Source: Chitinophagaceae bacterium (GTDB taxonomy: Bacteria > Bacteroidota > Bacteroidia > Chitinophagales > Chitinophagaceae). Taken from it: a stretch of DNA of 64,000 bases. The notes below the pieces were generated by a model. That model saw only the letters and a list, made by a program, of their open reading frames with translations. It did no database searches and had not been told where the DNA came from. The stretch is from positions 1 through 64,000 of the forward strand of contig CANGIT010000006.1 of assembly GCA_947454155.1 (NCBI GenBank). Reading direction: 5' to 3'. The translations under genes and the position numbers were made by a program. Below, piece by piece: positions 47,501-54,275 of the stretch. Numbering within the stretch: the stretch's first letter is position 1; each line of letters starts with the position of its first letter.

Positions 47501-48141
47501 TCTGCAATAGTTTCGCAACTGTTATCAGGTGCCAAATATGTTAAAGATCTACCGCTATTATTTACTGCCAATGTCACTTTATGAGCTCCTGCTACCCACT
47601 GTGTGTTAGTTCCGACATTCCACAATTTAGTCCCTCCATTACTAACATTAAATCTCAGTCTTGTATGATATTCTGTTGGACTAGAAGAGCTAGGTGTATG
47701 CGTTAAAGCACAAGAGGGACAACTCCCAATAAAAACATTAAACTGGCTAGTACCAGAAGCTGCATTGTCGGTCACTTCAAAATCAAAACTCATCAATAAT
47801 GACCCAGGAGTATTTGGAAAATTAGTTTTGCGTTGAAAATAGGTTTGATTTCCTGACCTAGAAATTTGAAGCCTACCGCTTACAACACTTATGCTTGTAA
47901 GGTCCTTAGCTGCAATTGAAGTAAACTGACTGTTTGAAGGATTGGTACTATTTACATAGACAGAAGGATTAGTGGCGTAGACTGTAGTGCTAGAAGTTGA
48001 ACCTGCCAATATCACCGGATCAAAAGGCGAAGTAAAATCCTGCTGAAACAATTGCGCTTTTGAAGAAAAACAAACTAAAAGAAAAAAGATATAAACGCCT
48101 AAGCTTTTTTTAATCTGTTGTAATGAAAAAAAAGTGTCCAT
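41587..48141 (-). CDS. Giant T9SS type-A secreted protein with FN3-like domain and phage-tail-like insert
   Basis: 2184 aa from the ATG at 48141 (MDTFFSLQQIKKSLGVYIFFLLVCFSSKAQ, a good signal peptide). The ORF track begins at a GTG 39 codons earlier, with other ATGs at 48228 and 48195. Domain plan as in the 2036-aa paralogue: N-terminal sandwich (LFQQDFTSPF), FN3 module (VGFTANWTPIST ... TYYYRVRAAS), Ig-like stretches, a beta-helix-like middle (KNITLLSD), a highly similar block with SWQLLCAP and QSWMENAG, and a Por_Secre_tail (FAIYPNPVIEETVTVFA ... VAGIYQLVLE). A second feature, an INVSWSVANELDVTQYAIERS-type FN3-like module near the C-terminus, is absent from the paralogue. About 70 residues near 869-938 are an insertion. 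Confidence 0.83.
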   Translation of the reverse strand: MDTFFSLQQIKKSLGVYIFFLLVCFSSKAQLFQQDFTSPFDPVILAGSTSSTTVYATNPSVYVNSTNPSNSQFTSIAAKDLTSISVVSGRLQISRSGNQTYFQRKTNFPNTPGSLLMSFDFEVTDNAASGTSQFNVFIGSCPSCALTHTPSSSSPTEYHTRLRFNVSNGGTKLWNVGTNTQWVAGAHKVTLAVNNSGRSLTYLAPDNSCETIADDKFDAWIDNVKFTNDEAASNPNLDLTNFFMGTGSSPSSSITYALDNMLIDTIPSLPPVSNAFTPAPSGVGFTANWTPISTGTSGYYGVNGYNLDIATDAAFTQNLTTLFVPGISTSSLVIDNSNFPGLTTGVTYYYRVRAASKYTVGTFQSCNSGTQQATAGDALSFSQQPIGFSVCTGSAGQALTVSSNNNPSYQWYSNTVNSNSGGAAVGSTTTNFTPPTTTPGTYYYYCVITRGTTTLASNVATVTVVPSPTLSSVSQASPVCGGQSATINLTGLVPNSVNNIFYHIGSGTVQSATAVATTAAGTASFVFLTANGNAVLYIDSIRSSCTTIFSGINTTLAVNASPNSPTSAVDTAKICAPGTIPLAVNNAGGSPVNWYSAPSGGSPILTNNPSFTTPSYSSNTTVTYYAQTVAANGCSSPRVAFIGNLTVPSFTLTNSTIYSGVPTGPSYIVNMPYTASNNLTQYSIAWTSANATAAGFLAVTNASLPASPIPISLNVSAVAGQIYSGTITASNTTGCSTVAIPFSIQISNIQVGDYGSVMTGNWAVSGAGTTWKTWDGTAFTGVTAAAPSASTNIWIIGGYTVSTGATGTFACKDLHVLDGILQSGNQIYTTGASISINGNVIEVAANGKFGGTNVGNAADGLCLTVAGSPISFSGTISGNVLTVASTGGTLTAGLLITGSGVTSGTTIVNQLTGTAGAAGTYTISNSQIISTATTMNVVCHIKGVGGIINLSRLIISRGSASLGNNPLLLIDHDVTLNHHGTTFNASYLYGDGATSALYSSSLNPTVLSINTGKTVTLHKWASVCLGSSVGSISASKFTLNVDGTLSFLPGVPDGYPAGAVNQGTLSYNGVLNMNGSNATNPFTINIGATGKINVTEIYTAGISGTAAGTSAINIAPGGELNIDSLADFRKSTQTVTGVAGAVGSGGAFNLRGTARMRIGSTAGINAVGTNTGHILTGTRNFSNRARYIYVSTGALPTTGNALDTAGAVIDSTSGAGTYLSLTKSVVLRDSLQLTRRLFTGNSTLTVNNIKNFSSTNYIVTDQTSGRLRQTGVTYNDVFYPVGALTTSPASTYNPVTISNIGTTDNFGVNVSTGVPSNLAVDSAINRSWSIVEDVPGGSIVAVTPQWNATSSPTEIGAGFNVNTCAVVHSNGTALDYAGSVGPALGTGPYTKLGSGFTSFLATDRFGVGYTKVRKFRSRQSGFWSEFDSWDISNAAGGYSPSEGDIPNTDSSEVFIQPAHEISIASGNTNTYCGNLTLSGKLNLSTSPIDTFKIGGSWNKTATGLLNANDRPVYFTGNRNVTISGIGGQKFERLYVSKSALANKVTLSDSIAISKELKMITGTLDLAAKNITLLSDVASTASFAAMPASGAAISYSGLGRFEVQRYINSGTGGTRHQKSWQLLCAPIDPAENISIKQSWMENAGPNLNPNPGYGTQIVGPGGTTNGFDVATASASIKTFDPVNNLWQFAPNTNQGVANTQGYMLFVRGSRAITTLTNADSTVLRAKGKLLIGDNINGPSIPAAQFQSVANPYASAINFDGLNKTNLQDYLYVFDPTLGGSYGLGGFNAITAGGSPQSLSTYYPTTTSQNRYIQSGQAFFVYNNTASPGSISFNEAAKVSGSRIVLRENNTANVVSPSLRSTLNYQAADGSYKLSDGNLLLLDESNSDDASDDASKYFNNGDNLSISNNGLSYAIVKRKPIHAADSVVYHLMLARVGNYQLALNANNWSSPCQTARLIDKFLNASTTVNLNSAFIYPFTVTTDQQSRATDRFVLVFNYSNAGTLPVRFIHEKATVNKNKVIVSWSVANELDVTQYAIERSADGKDFVKIGVIGVANPPNNNYVFDDQSPIFGPGYYRIKAVDVNGSYLYSAVLKVGIKNFGGAPFAIYPNPVIEETVTVFASSDLAVSCKYKLYDQTGRCIQLGNVDFSTQQQQKIHLPAGLVAGIYQLVLETEDSHTYCISLHKK
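45328..45535 (-). other. Inserted domain resembling a phage tail-fibre/structural repeat, inside the 2184-aa protein
   Basis: About 70 residues with the pattern GTISGNVLTVAS, LLITGSGVTSGTTI and GAAGTYTISNSQ. This G-x-I-S-G-x-x-L-T-V ... G-x-G-V-x-x-G-T-x-I ... G-T-Y-T-x-x-x-S-Q pattern is one I associate with phage tail-fibre and other structural proteins. The paralogue at 35302 runs straight from DGISIT to LKITGSAG at the equivalent place, so it is an insertion relative to it. Confidence 0.55.
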
Positions 48142-48443
48142 AGTACCGATGGTTAATTTTTTTTTCAAAGACTGATTGGAAAATAAAAGATTCATTGTCA
48201 AGAATAGAGATTGCTTTCTCAATTTCATGTGTATTTTAATGTCACATTTCAAACACACTGGATTCGCTTTAATTCTATCCGCAACAACTAAAAAATTCTC
48301 TCAGGCAATTCAGGTGTAAAATGTGGTCAAAGGAAAAACACCTGTTATAGATTTTGACAATTCTACAACGATATAGTTACCCAATTGACGTGTAATGTTA
48401 CAAAACATTTAGATGAATGAAAACGCTGAAATTGGATATTTCT

Positions 48444-48459
48444 ACGCAATCGTTACCGA
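48444..48459. promoter_or_regulatory. LacI/GalR-like operator motif, copy 4 (upstream of the 2184-aa gene)
   Basis: ACGCAATCGTTACCGA, identical to copy 3 in 15 of 16 bases. It lies about 300 bp before the chosen ATG of the - strand giant gene (about 185 bp before the most distal start) and about 220 bp before ung on the other strand. It is assigned to the giant gene by analogy with copies 2 and 3. Confidence 0.45.
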
Positions 48460-48547
48460 TGTTAGAGATTATTCAAAAACAACAGGTTAAACGGCCTGCT
48501 GTTTTTCTAAATTCAGCTTATTTTTTTTGCAAACTCCCCTTTTTGTT

Positions 48548-48637
48548 GGACAGGTTTTACAACATAGTATCGGGGCAGGCTTTTTACACCCGCCTCTTTG
48601 AGTCGGACAGGTTTTACCCCGAAATATCGGGGCAGGC
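48548..48637. repeat. Two-copy GGACAGGTTTTAC...CGGGGCAGGC repeat
   Basis: Copy 1 at 48548-48580 and copy 2 at 48605-48637 share both ends. Copy 2 holds a palindrome CCCCGAAATATCGGGG followed by CAGGCATTTTT, while copy 1 has lost one arm (AACATAGTATCGGGG). This resembles the CCTGCCCCGATA-type palindromes scattered between Bacteroidota genes. It lies just upstream of ung. Confidence 0.6.
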
Positions 48638-48681
48638 ATTTTTCATTTTATATTCTGAACATTAGATTCTACATTCACCCT

Positions 48682-49359
48682 ATGGATGTAAAAATCGAGC
48701 CTTCCTGGAAGACATTTCTACAAGAGGAATTTCAACAATCTTACTTCGAACAAATTGTGGCTTTTCTTAAAACAGAGAAAGCTTTGGGGAGAACCATCTA
48801 CCCTCCCGGTCCACTTATTTTCAACGCCTTCAACAGTACACCTGTCGATCGGCTTTCTGTAGTCATCATCGGACAAGACCCTTACCATGGACCCGGACAA
48901 GCACATGGCCTCAGTTTTTCAGTTCCCAAAAACATCACGAAACTTCCACCCTCACTGCAAAATATTTACAAAGAAATCAAAAACGATATCGGAGTGGATA
49001 TGCCCCCAAACTGTGGCGACCTCACGCCATGGACACATCAAGGCGTATTGTTATTGAATGCAGCTTTAACCGTCAGATCCGGCGAACCTATGAGTCATGC
49101 TAAATTTGGATGGGATCTTTTTACGGATGCCGTCATCAAAAAAATATCAGATAAAAAAGAAGGTATCATCTTCATCCTCTGGGGGAAATTCGCACAAGAA
49201 AAACAATCACTAATCGACCAAACCAAACACCATATTCTAAAAGCCGCACACCCCTCTCCCTTCTCCGCCGACAAAGGATTTTTTGGCTGCAAACATTTTT
49301 CAAGAACCAATGAATTACTGATCAAAATGGGTAAGGATCCGATTGATTGGAGGATATGA
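48682..49359 (+). CDS. ung: Uracil-DNA glycosylase, family 1
   Basis: 225 aa from the ATG at 48682 (MDVKIEPSWKTFL), the normal N-terminus and length for Ung; the ORF track extends 28 codons upstream through repeat DNA. The water-activating loop VVIIGQDPYHGPGQAHGLSFSVP (about residues 58-80) and the C-terminal Leu-loop region HPSPFSADKGFFGCKHF are intact. It excises uracil from DNA in base excision repair. Monocistronic by position; unrelated to the neighbouring surface-protein genes. Confidence 0.97.
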   Translation: MDVKIEPSWKTFLQEEFQQSYFEQIVAFLKTEKALGRTIYPPGPLIFNAFNSTPVDRLSVVIIGQDPYHGPGQAHGLSFSVPKNITKLPPSLQNIYKEIKNDIGVDMPPNCGDLTPWTHQGVLLLNAALTVRSGEPMSHAKFGWDLFTDAVIKKISDKKEGIIFILWGKFAQEKQSLIDQTKHHILKAAHPSPFSADKGFFGCKHFSRTNELLIKMGKDPIDWRI

Positions 49360-49674
49360 ATTTTGTTGTTTGTTGTTTGTTGTTTGTTGTTTGTTGTTTG
49401 TTGTTTGTTGTTTGTTGTTTGATGTTTGTTGTTTGTTGTTTGATGTTTGTTGTTTGTTGTTTGATGTTTGTTGTTTGATGTTTGTTGTTTTCTACCGTTA
49501 TTTCTCATCAATTTTAATATTAACCAACCCGAAAATTAGCACATTAGCATATTAGCAAGTTAGCATACTACTACATTTACAAATCACCAAATCATCAAAT
49601 CATCAAATCATCATTTCTTTATCTTTACGTTGAAACCAATTCAAACCAATCAAACCTTATAAACCCTCACCGCT
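49360..49674. other. Intergenic region between ung and plsC
   Basis: No gene. After the microsatellite there is a short run of ATTAGCA-type repeats (about 49536-49565, four copies with small changes) and a run of CAAATCAT repeats (about 49578-49612). Just after them TATCTTTA (about 49620-49627) matches the Bacteroidota -7 box TAnnTTTG in 7 of 8 places and may serve plsC. No -33 box is clear. Confidence 0.6.
49362..49490. repeat. Heptanucleotide microsatellite (TTTGTTG)n, about 18 units
   Basis: About 129 bases of TTTGTTG with four TTTGATG variants in the distal half, starting 3 bases after the ung stop. Such 7-mer arrays can change length by slipped-strand mispairing. The array lies between two + strand genes, about 185 bp before plsC, so length change would alter spacing rather than a reading frame. 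Confidence 0.95.
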
Positions 49675-50403
49675 TTGAAAAATATTTTCGCCCGCATATG
49701 GGCTTTATGGGGACTCATCAGTTTTATCGTCACGTTTCTCATCATCATCATCCCTTCGCTCTGCGCACATCTTTTCAGGGATGAGAAAAAAGGCCAGTCT
49801 TATTTTATTGCCGTTTCCAAAATCTGGATGAACGTTTGGCTGACATTGATCGGATGCCCATTAACCATCAAGGGTAAGGAATACTTTGAGGCGAATGAGA
49901 ATTATATTGTTATTTTCAATCACAATGCTTTACTTGACATCCCCCTCTCTGCACCATATGTTCCCGGAGCCAATAAAACCATCGGCAAATCTTCATTTGC
50001 CAAAGTGCCTTTATTTGGATTATTCTATAAGTTGGGTACGATTTTGATCGACCGTAAAAACGAAAAAAGCAGAAGGAAAAGTTATGAGATGATGCGCACC
50101 GTATTGAGCAAAGGCATGCACATGTGCATCTATCCCGAAGGGACCAGAAACAGAACCGGTGAACCACTCAAACCCTTTTTCGACGGGGCCTTCAAACTGT
50201 CTGTTGAAAGTGGTAAGTCCATCATTCCTTGCATCATCAAAGGCACTTCCACCGCTATGCCTATCTCCAAAACATTTTATCTGTTGCCTACACGACTCAG
50301 CATGAATTTCCTACCGCCTGTTCAACCTGAGAACAGCAGTGCCAAAGAATTGAATCAGCAAGTTTTTGCGTTGATGTGGAAGGAATTGGAAAAAGATAAA
50401 TAG
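49675..50403 (+). CDS. plsC: 1-acyl-sn-glycerol-3-phosphate acyltransferase
   Basis: 242 aa. N-terminal hydrophobic segment (LWGLISFIVTFLIIIIPSLCAHLF) and the acyltransferase blocks IFNHNALLDIPLSAPYV (HxxxxD catalytic pair, about residues 82-87), the LIDRKN region, and IYPEGTRNRTGEPLKPF (block III). It adds the second acyl chain to lysophosphatidic acid at the inner membrane. The start is a TTG; no in-frame ATG or GTG lies near it, and the TTG gives the expected N-terminus. It converges with lptD, with only 41 bases between the stops. Confidence 0.93.
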   Translation: MKNIFARIWALWGLISFIVTFLIIIIPSLCAHLFRDEKKGQSYFIAVSKIWMNVWLTLIGCPLTIKGKEYFEANENYIVIFNHNALLDIPLSAPYVPGANKTIGKSSFAKVPLFGLFYKLGTILIDRKNEKSRRKSYEMMRTVLSKGMHMCIYPEGTRNRTGEPLKPFFDGAFKLSVESGKSIIPCIIKGTSTAMPISKTFYLLPTRLSMNFLPPVQPENSSAKELNQQVFALMWKELEKDK

Positions 50404-50444
50404 GTGAAATTTTTACCGCCATTTAAATATGGTGGAAGAAAAAT

Positions 50445-53144
50445 TTATAAATCATAAAAATACCTCGTGCGGTTGACTTTGATATCTCTCAACAGATTCG
50501 ACTTGGGACTGATATTGATCGTGAAGAAACGATATTTCCCCACAGGAGAAATCACCAGATTCATCTGCCAGCAATGAAGATCGCGGGAGATGTTCATCGA
50601 CAATACGCCCAGCTCTTTGTTGGTGATGTTGTACGAACCGGATGCGCCTATTTTCCACTTCGGACTCAAACTGATATTTCCGCTGAAAGTGACATCTTGA
50701 AATAAGGAGGTCTTGAAACTCACATTACTACCGGCAACGGGTACGCGAGTAAAACGCAAAGAGTAAGACAAGGCCAGATCCCATGGCGAACTGAAATCTA
50801 CAAATTCGTTGGGGTTGTTTCTGATGTATGCCGACTCTTGCTGGTACTCATCCATGTTCATACCTGGAGTTGGTGTACCAAAACCACCCGACTTGTTGCT
50901 TTGCTGCGCCGACTTGTTCTTCTTGTCACCACCTGTAAACGAGCTTTGCAACGAAATCCCTCCCGTCATCATTTTACCTAATGATATCGGATGTTTAGTC
51001 CAAACCAGCTTGTTGATCCTTCTGCCTGTAGTATCATATAAGTAAGGATCTAACATGGCGTTGGCCGTGATGTTGATTTTTTCAAACAGATTGCTTCGGG
51101 CCTGAATGGAGAGATTGGCGAGCTGAAAAGAATCGAGTAAAAAGTTATAGCTGCCGCTGATGTTGAATCCGTCGATCAGTGATACTTTTTTCAATTGGGC
51201 ACTGGTGTCTTTCGACGACCTCACTTTCATTTGGATGATATTATCCAGATTGAAATTCAAACCGGCGAATTTTTGCTCCGAGAAATAACCGAACAAACTA
51301 CGCTCGTAATAAGAATAACGCTGTGTTCGGCCTGTTGTATCCACCTGCGTATTGTAATAATTGGCCGCATTGAAATTAGGCTTGTAACTGGCCGATATAT
51401 TGGGTCTTATCTCGTGACGGATGGCTTGCAACTTGCTGTTTTTACCAAATCCAAACATACCAAAAATTCGGGTGGTGACACCGATGCCATAACTCATGTC
51501 GCGTGCGGTATAGAATCCGTTTTGTATGATCGTGTCCACTTTTTTGGACATCGGATTCCATCTCCTGATAAATTTTTCCTGTGTCCACATCTCATTGTAA
51601 CTAACGGAGGGCGCTACCTGAAAAGGACCAATCGAGGGCAACGAAAGAGAGATGGGCACCTGGTGTCTTGCGCCCCATTTCAAATTGTCCAAAGCCTGCT
51701 TGCCGATGTCGGGTAAAGTATCATAAAACTGAGTAGCGCTTCGGGCATTGGTAATCAGCGCCATGCCCAGATTTTCGTACCATTTGTAATCACCTGCCAC
51801 ATCTTTTCTTCTTAAAGGATAGAGTGTATTCACATTGAACGACACATCGGGCAGGTTTAAAATAATCTGACGGGTTGAAGTGTTTTGATTATGGTTGGCA
51901 CTGATGGATAAATTGTAAGGTTTGTCTTTCCATGTTTTTGAAAAAGATATGGATGACGCCATCGTATTTTTAAAATTACGGGCCGGACTGTTGGGTACCT
52001 GCTCATTGAATTTGCTGCTGCCGGCTTCCACATTGGCACTGAAGGTTACGCCGGGCCTTGCCTTGGAATCCACGCTGTGCGCCCATCTCACCAGAAAAGT
52101 ATTCGACGACCGGTAATCGGGATCGCCTTTGAATCCTGTTTTGAAATGCTGCATATCGAAGGAGAAATTGCCCTGATAATGATAGCGTTTGAAATAACGG
52201 GGATTGACATTGAAGTTCCATCCGCCATAGGAATATAAGGTTCCTCTTGTCACCACATCCCAATTATCACTTAATATCTTATAATATCCTATCCCCTCCA
52301 TCGCCATCCCCAATTGGTCATTGGCTGTAACATTGGGCGCAATGAATCCAGAATGTCTTCCCTGAATCAATGGATAGATACCAAATGGCAGTACAATGGG
52401 CAATGGCACGCCCTCCACCTCGGGATGTACCGGACCGGTGAATGCCATTTTCTTGTTGATGAATTTTATTTTTTTACTGACAAATGCGAAATGCGGTGTA
52501 TCCAGATTACAACTGGTAAACCTGCCATTCTGTGCATAAAAAACCTGAGGATCCACTTTCTTGATTTTCTCACCATACACAAACATTTCACCTTGCTGGG
52601 TGTAAGTGCCTTTGGTGAGTCCTTTGCCGGTTCTCATGTTAAAAACAATGGTATCGCTGATGGATTTGAAATCGGCTTGCGTGAAAGTGGGATAGGCAAC
52701 CACTTTGCCGGTGCTGTCTTTCTTGAGATGGGCATTCACTGTATTAGCCCGCTGATCGAAAGCGATTTCCGGAGCCGACAATTCATTATCGGCAAATTTC
52801 ACATTGGAAGTTTTGCCATACAAGTAAAGTTTCTGGGCCGGAATATCAAACACCATGGAGTCGTCCGCTTTGTAGTCTATCGGATCTGTCAACGTATCAT
52901 GCGCTATCTTAAAAGGTATAGAATCGGTATGAGGCTGTATGATGGTGTCAATTATAGTAGGAATAACAGAATCGTTGCTGTTCAAAAGCGGAATCGTATC
53001 TTTTAGTAAATAATGAAGAGAGGAATTACCGGGCTTATTCCCTGCCCGAAGCAGCTGTACAAAAAATATGGTTAATATGGCCAGCAGGAACGTAATGCCC
53101 CCGTGTGAAATGGTTTTTGTATTACCTTTGTGACGCTGCCTCAT
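50445..53144 (-). CDS. lptD: LPS-assembly protein LptD-like outer-membrane protein (Bacteroidota type)
   Basis: 899 aa. The N-terminal membrane anchor or signal (GGITFLLAILTIFFVQLLRAG) is followed by an OstA-like beta-jellyroll (about 90-230; SMVFDIPAQKLYLYGKTSNVKF, YGEKIKKVDPQVFY) and a long barrel (VPLPIVLPFGIYPLIQGRHSGFIAPN, then repeated beta-strands to the C-terminal RTRYFYDL). The GRHSGFIAPN segment resembles the LptD barrel start. It would insert LPS or lipooligosaccharide into the outer leaflet. On the divergent strand lie an MCE-type lipid transporter component and an LptA/OstA-like protein, which supports an envelope-biogenesis role. A -7-like TATTTTTG (53162 to 53155) is close to the start codon. 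Confidence 0.88.
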   Translation of the reverse strand: MRQRHKGNTKTISHGGITFLLAILTIFFVQLLRAGNKPGNSSLHYLLKDTIPLLNSNDSVIPTIIDTIIQPHTDSIPFKIAHDTLTDPIDYKADDSMVFDIPAQKLYLYGKTSNVKFADNELSAPEIAFDQRANTVNAHLKKDSTGKVVAYPTFTQADFKSISDTIVFNMRTGKGLTKGTYTQQGEMFVYGEKIKKVDPQVFYAQNGRFTSCNLDTPHFAFVSKKIKFINKKMAFTGPVHPEVEGVPLPIVLPFGIYPLIQGRHSGFIAPNVTANDQLGMAMEGIGYYKILSDNWDVVTRGTLYSYGGWNFNVNPRYFKRYHYQGNFSFDMQHFKTGFKGDPDYRSSNTFLVRWAHSVDSKARPGVTFSANVEAGSSKFNEQVPNSPARNFKNTMASSISFSKTWKDKPYNLSISANHNQNTSTRQIILNLPDVSFNVNTLYPLRRKDVAGDYKWYENLGMALITNARSATQFYDTLPDIGKQALDNLKWGARHQVPISLSLPSIGPFQVAPSVSYNEMWTQEKFIRRWNPMSKKVDTIIQNGFYTARDMSYGIGVTTRIFGMFGFGKNSKLQAIRHEIRPNISASYKPNFNAANYYNTQVDTTGRTQRYSYYERSLFGYFSEQKFAGLNFNLDNIIQMKVRSSKDTSAQLKKVSLIDGFNISGSYNFLLDSFQLANLSIQARSNLFEKINITANAMLDPYLYDTTGRRINKLVWTKHPISLGKMMTGGISLQSSFTGGDKKNKSAQQSNKSGGFGTPTPGMNMDEYQQESAYIRNNPNEFVDFSSPWDLALSYSLRFTRVPVAGSNVSFKTSLFQDVTFSGNISLSPKWKIGASGSYNITNKELGVLSMNISRDLHCWQMNLVISPVGKYRFFTINISPKSNLLRDIKVNRTRYFYDL

Positions 53145-53253
53145 AACGATGCGGCAAAAATAGATATATTAGCTTTATGTATTTGTGAATTAATCTACAA
53201 ATGCAATTCTAACCCATTGATTCATACCAATATTTAAAACCCCCGATTTGAAA

Positions 53254-54237
53254 ATGATTAAATATCCGGTATCAGTTCTCCTGATTTTCACTGCCATCAT
53301 CGCCCATTTCAGCGTATTAAAAGCACAAGCGCCTAAAATGATCAAGACGATAATTGTGGACGCAGGACATGGCGGTACAGATTATGGCGCTACCGGCCAA
53401 TACGAAAATTCGCTTCGTTCTGCCGAAAAGGACGTAACGCTAGCCATCTCTTTGAAACTGGTGGAGGAACTAAAAAAGCAACTCTCCGACGTACAGATCA
53501 TTCCCACCCGAACCTCCGATATTTTTCAAAGTCCAATTGAAAAAGCCAATATTGCCAATGCCAACAAAGGTGATCTCTTCATTTGCATACATGCTGATTC
53601 TGGGCCACTGCAAATGGGCAAACGCCAGATAGGCACCCATCAGGTAACCAGATATAAAGTCACCTATAAAGGCAAAGGCAAAAAAAAGAAAAAGAAATCG
53701 ATACCTTATACGGTTACCGAACCTTTATATGAGTATTTTAAAATGCCTTTAAAACGAAGCGGCACCAGTGTATGGATATTCGCAGCACATAAAACCAGTG
53801 ATAAACTCAAAGCCATCATGCGAGAGGAAGGTAACAATACCGAAGATTTTGAAATTGAATCTGACGGAGATTCCACTACCAATAGCTTCGACTTCAATAC
53901 CCCTGAAGGTCGTGCCATAGCCCAGGTTTATGCCAAAAGATACCAGGAGAAAAGCGACCGTCTGGCCAGTTACGTAAACGACGAAGTGGAAAAAACAAAT
54001 CGTCCTGCCTTAGGTGTCAACCAAAGACAAAAAGGCATCTGGGTGCTGCAGGCCACCAACATGCCGGCGATTTTGGTTGAAACCGGATTCATCAACAATC
54101 CGGAAGATGAAGAATACCTCAACAGCGAAAAAGGTCAGCAAGAACTGGCGGAATCCATTACTGCCGCTGTGGTAAAATACAAACAACAAATTGAGTCGCT
54201 GAAATCTCAAAATGGCGGAAGCGCAGCTCATCAATAA
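53254..54237 (+). CDS. N-acetylmuramoyl-L-alanine amidase (Amidase_3)
   Basis: 327 aa from the ATG at 53254; the ORF track uses a TTG two codons earlier. Signal peptide ending VLKAQA. The zinc-amidase motifs are IIVDAGHGGTDYGA (His, about residue 37), the Glu in EKDVTLAISLKLVEEL, ICIHADSG (His) and PAILVETGFINNPEDEEYL (catalytic Glu). A Lys-rich insert (GKGKKKKKKS, about residues 138-147) sits mid-domain. It cleaves the stem peptide from MurNAc in periplasmic peptidoglycan, for division or remodelling. First gene of a + strand run with an MCE protein and an OstA-like protein (38-base gap). Confidence 0.92.
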   Translation: MIKYPVSVLLIFTAIIAHFSVLKAQAPKMIKTIIVDAGHGGTDYGATGQYENSLRSAEKDVTLAISLKLVEELKKQLSDVQIIPTRTSDIFQSPIEKANIANANKGDLFICIHADSGPLQMGKRQIGTHQVTRYKVTYKGKGKKKKKKSIPYTVTEPLYEYFKMPLKRSGTSVWIFAAHKTSDKLKAIMREEGNNTEDFEIESDGDSTTNSFDFNTPEGRAIAQVYAKRYQEKSDRLASYVNDEVEKTNRPALGVNQRQKGIWVLQATNMPAILVETGFINNPEDEEYLNSEKGQQELAESITAAVVKYKQQIESLKSQNGGSAAHQ

Positions 54238-54275
54238 TATCATCAAGCCAAAACTTTACTGCAAAAAACAATCAA

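Larger units (their letters stand above)
48142..48681. other. Divergent intergenic region between the 2184-aa gene and ung
   Basis: No convincing gene. The first 117 bases may be leader or an N-terminal extension of the giant gene. It holds the LacI-like motif (48444-48459), an imperfect hairpin with a T-tail (AACAACAGG / CCTGCTGTT, 48478-48506) that looks like a degenerate + strand terminator, and two partial copies of a GGACAGGTTTTAC...ATCGGGGCAGGC repeat (48548-48580, 48605-48637). The 82-aa ORF in the track runs through these repeats and has no coding character. Confidence 0.6.

Noticed and set aside
48417-48665. 82-aa + strand ORF upstream of ung
   Set aside because: It reads through the LacI-like motif, a degenerate hairpin and the GGACAGG repeats; repeated residues (DRFY..SGQAF) come from the DNA repeat.
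49095-49511. 138-aa - strand ORF with QTTNNKHQ repeats
   Set aside because: It is the translation of the 7-mer microsatellite plus antisense of ung. There is no independent coding support.
50404-50444. Hairpin CCGCCAT...ATGGTGG between plsC and lptD as a terminator
   Set aside because: The stem has a wobble pair and neither side is followed by a T-run; it is too weak to call.
53155-53162. TATTTTTG as the lptD promoter
   Set aside because: The match to the -7 box is exact, but there is no -33 box and it would leave only about 4 bases of leader, so I mention it only in the gene entry.
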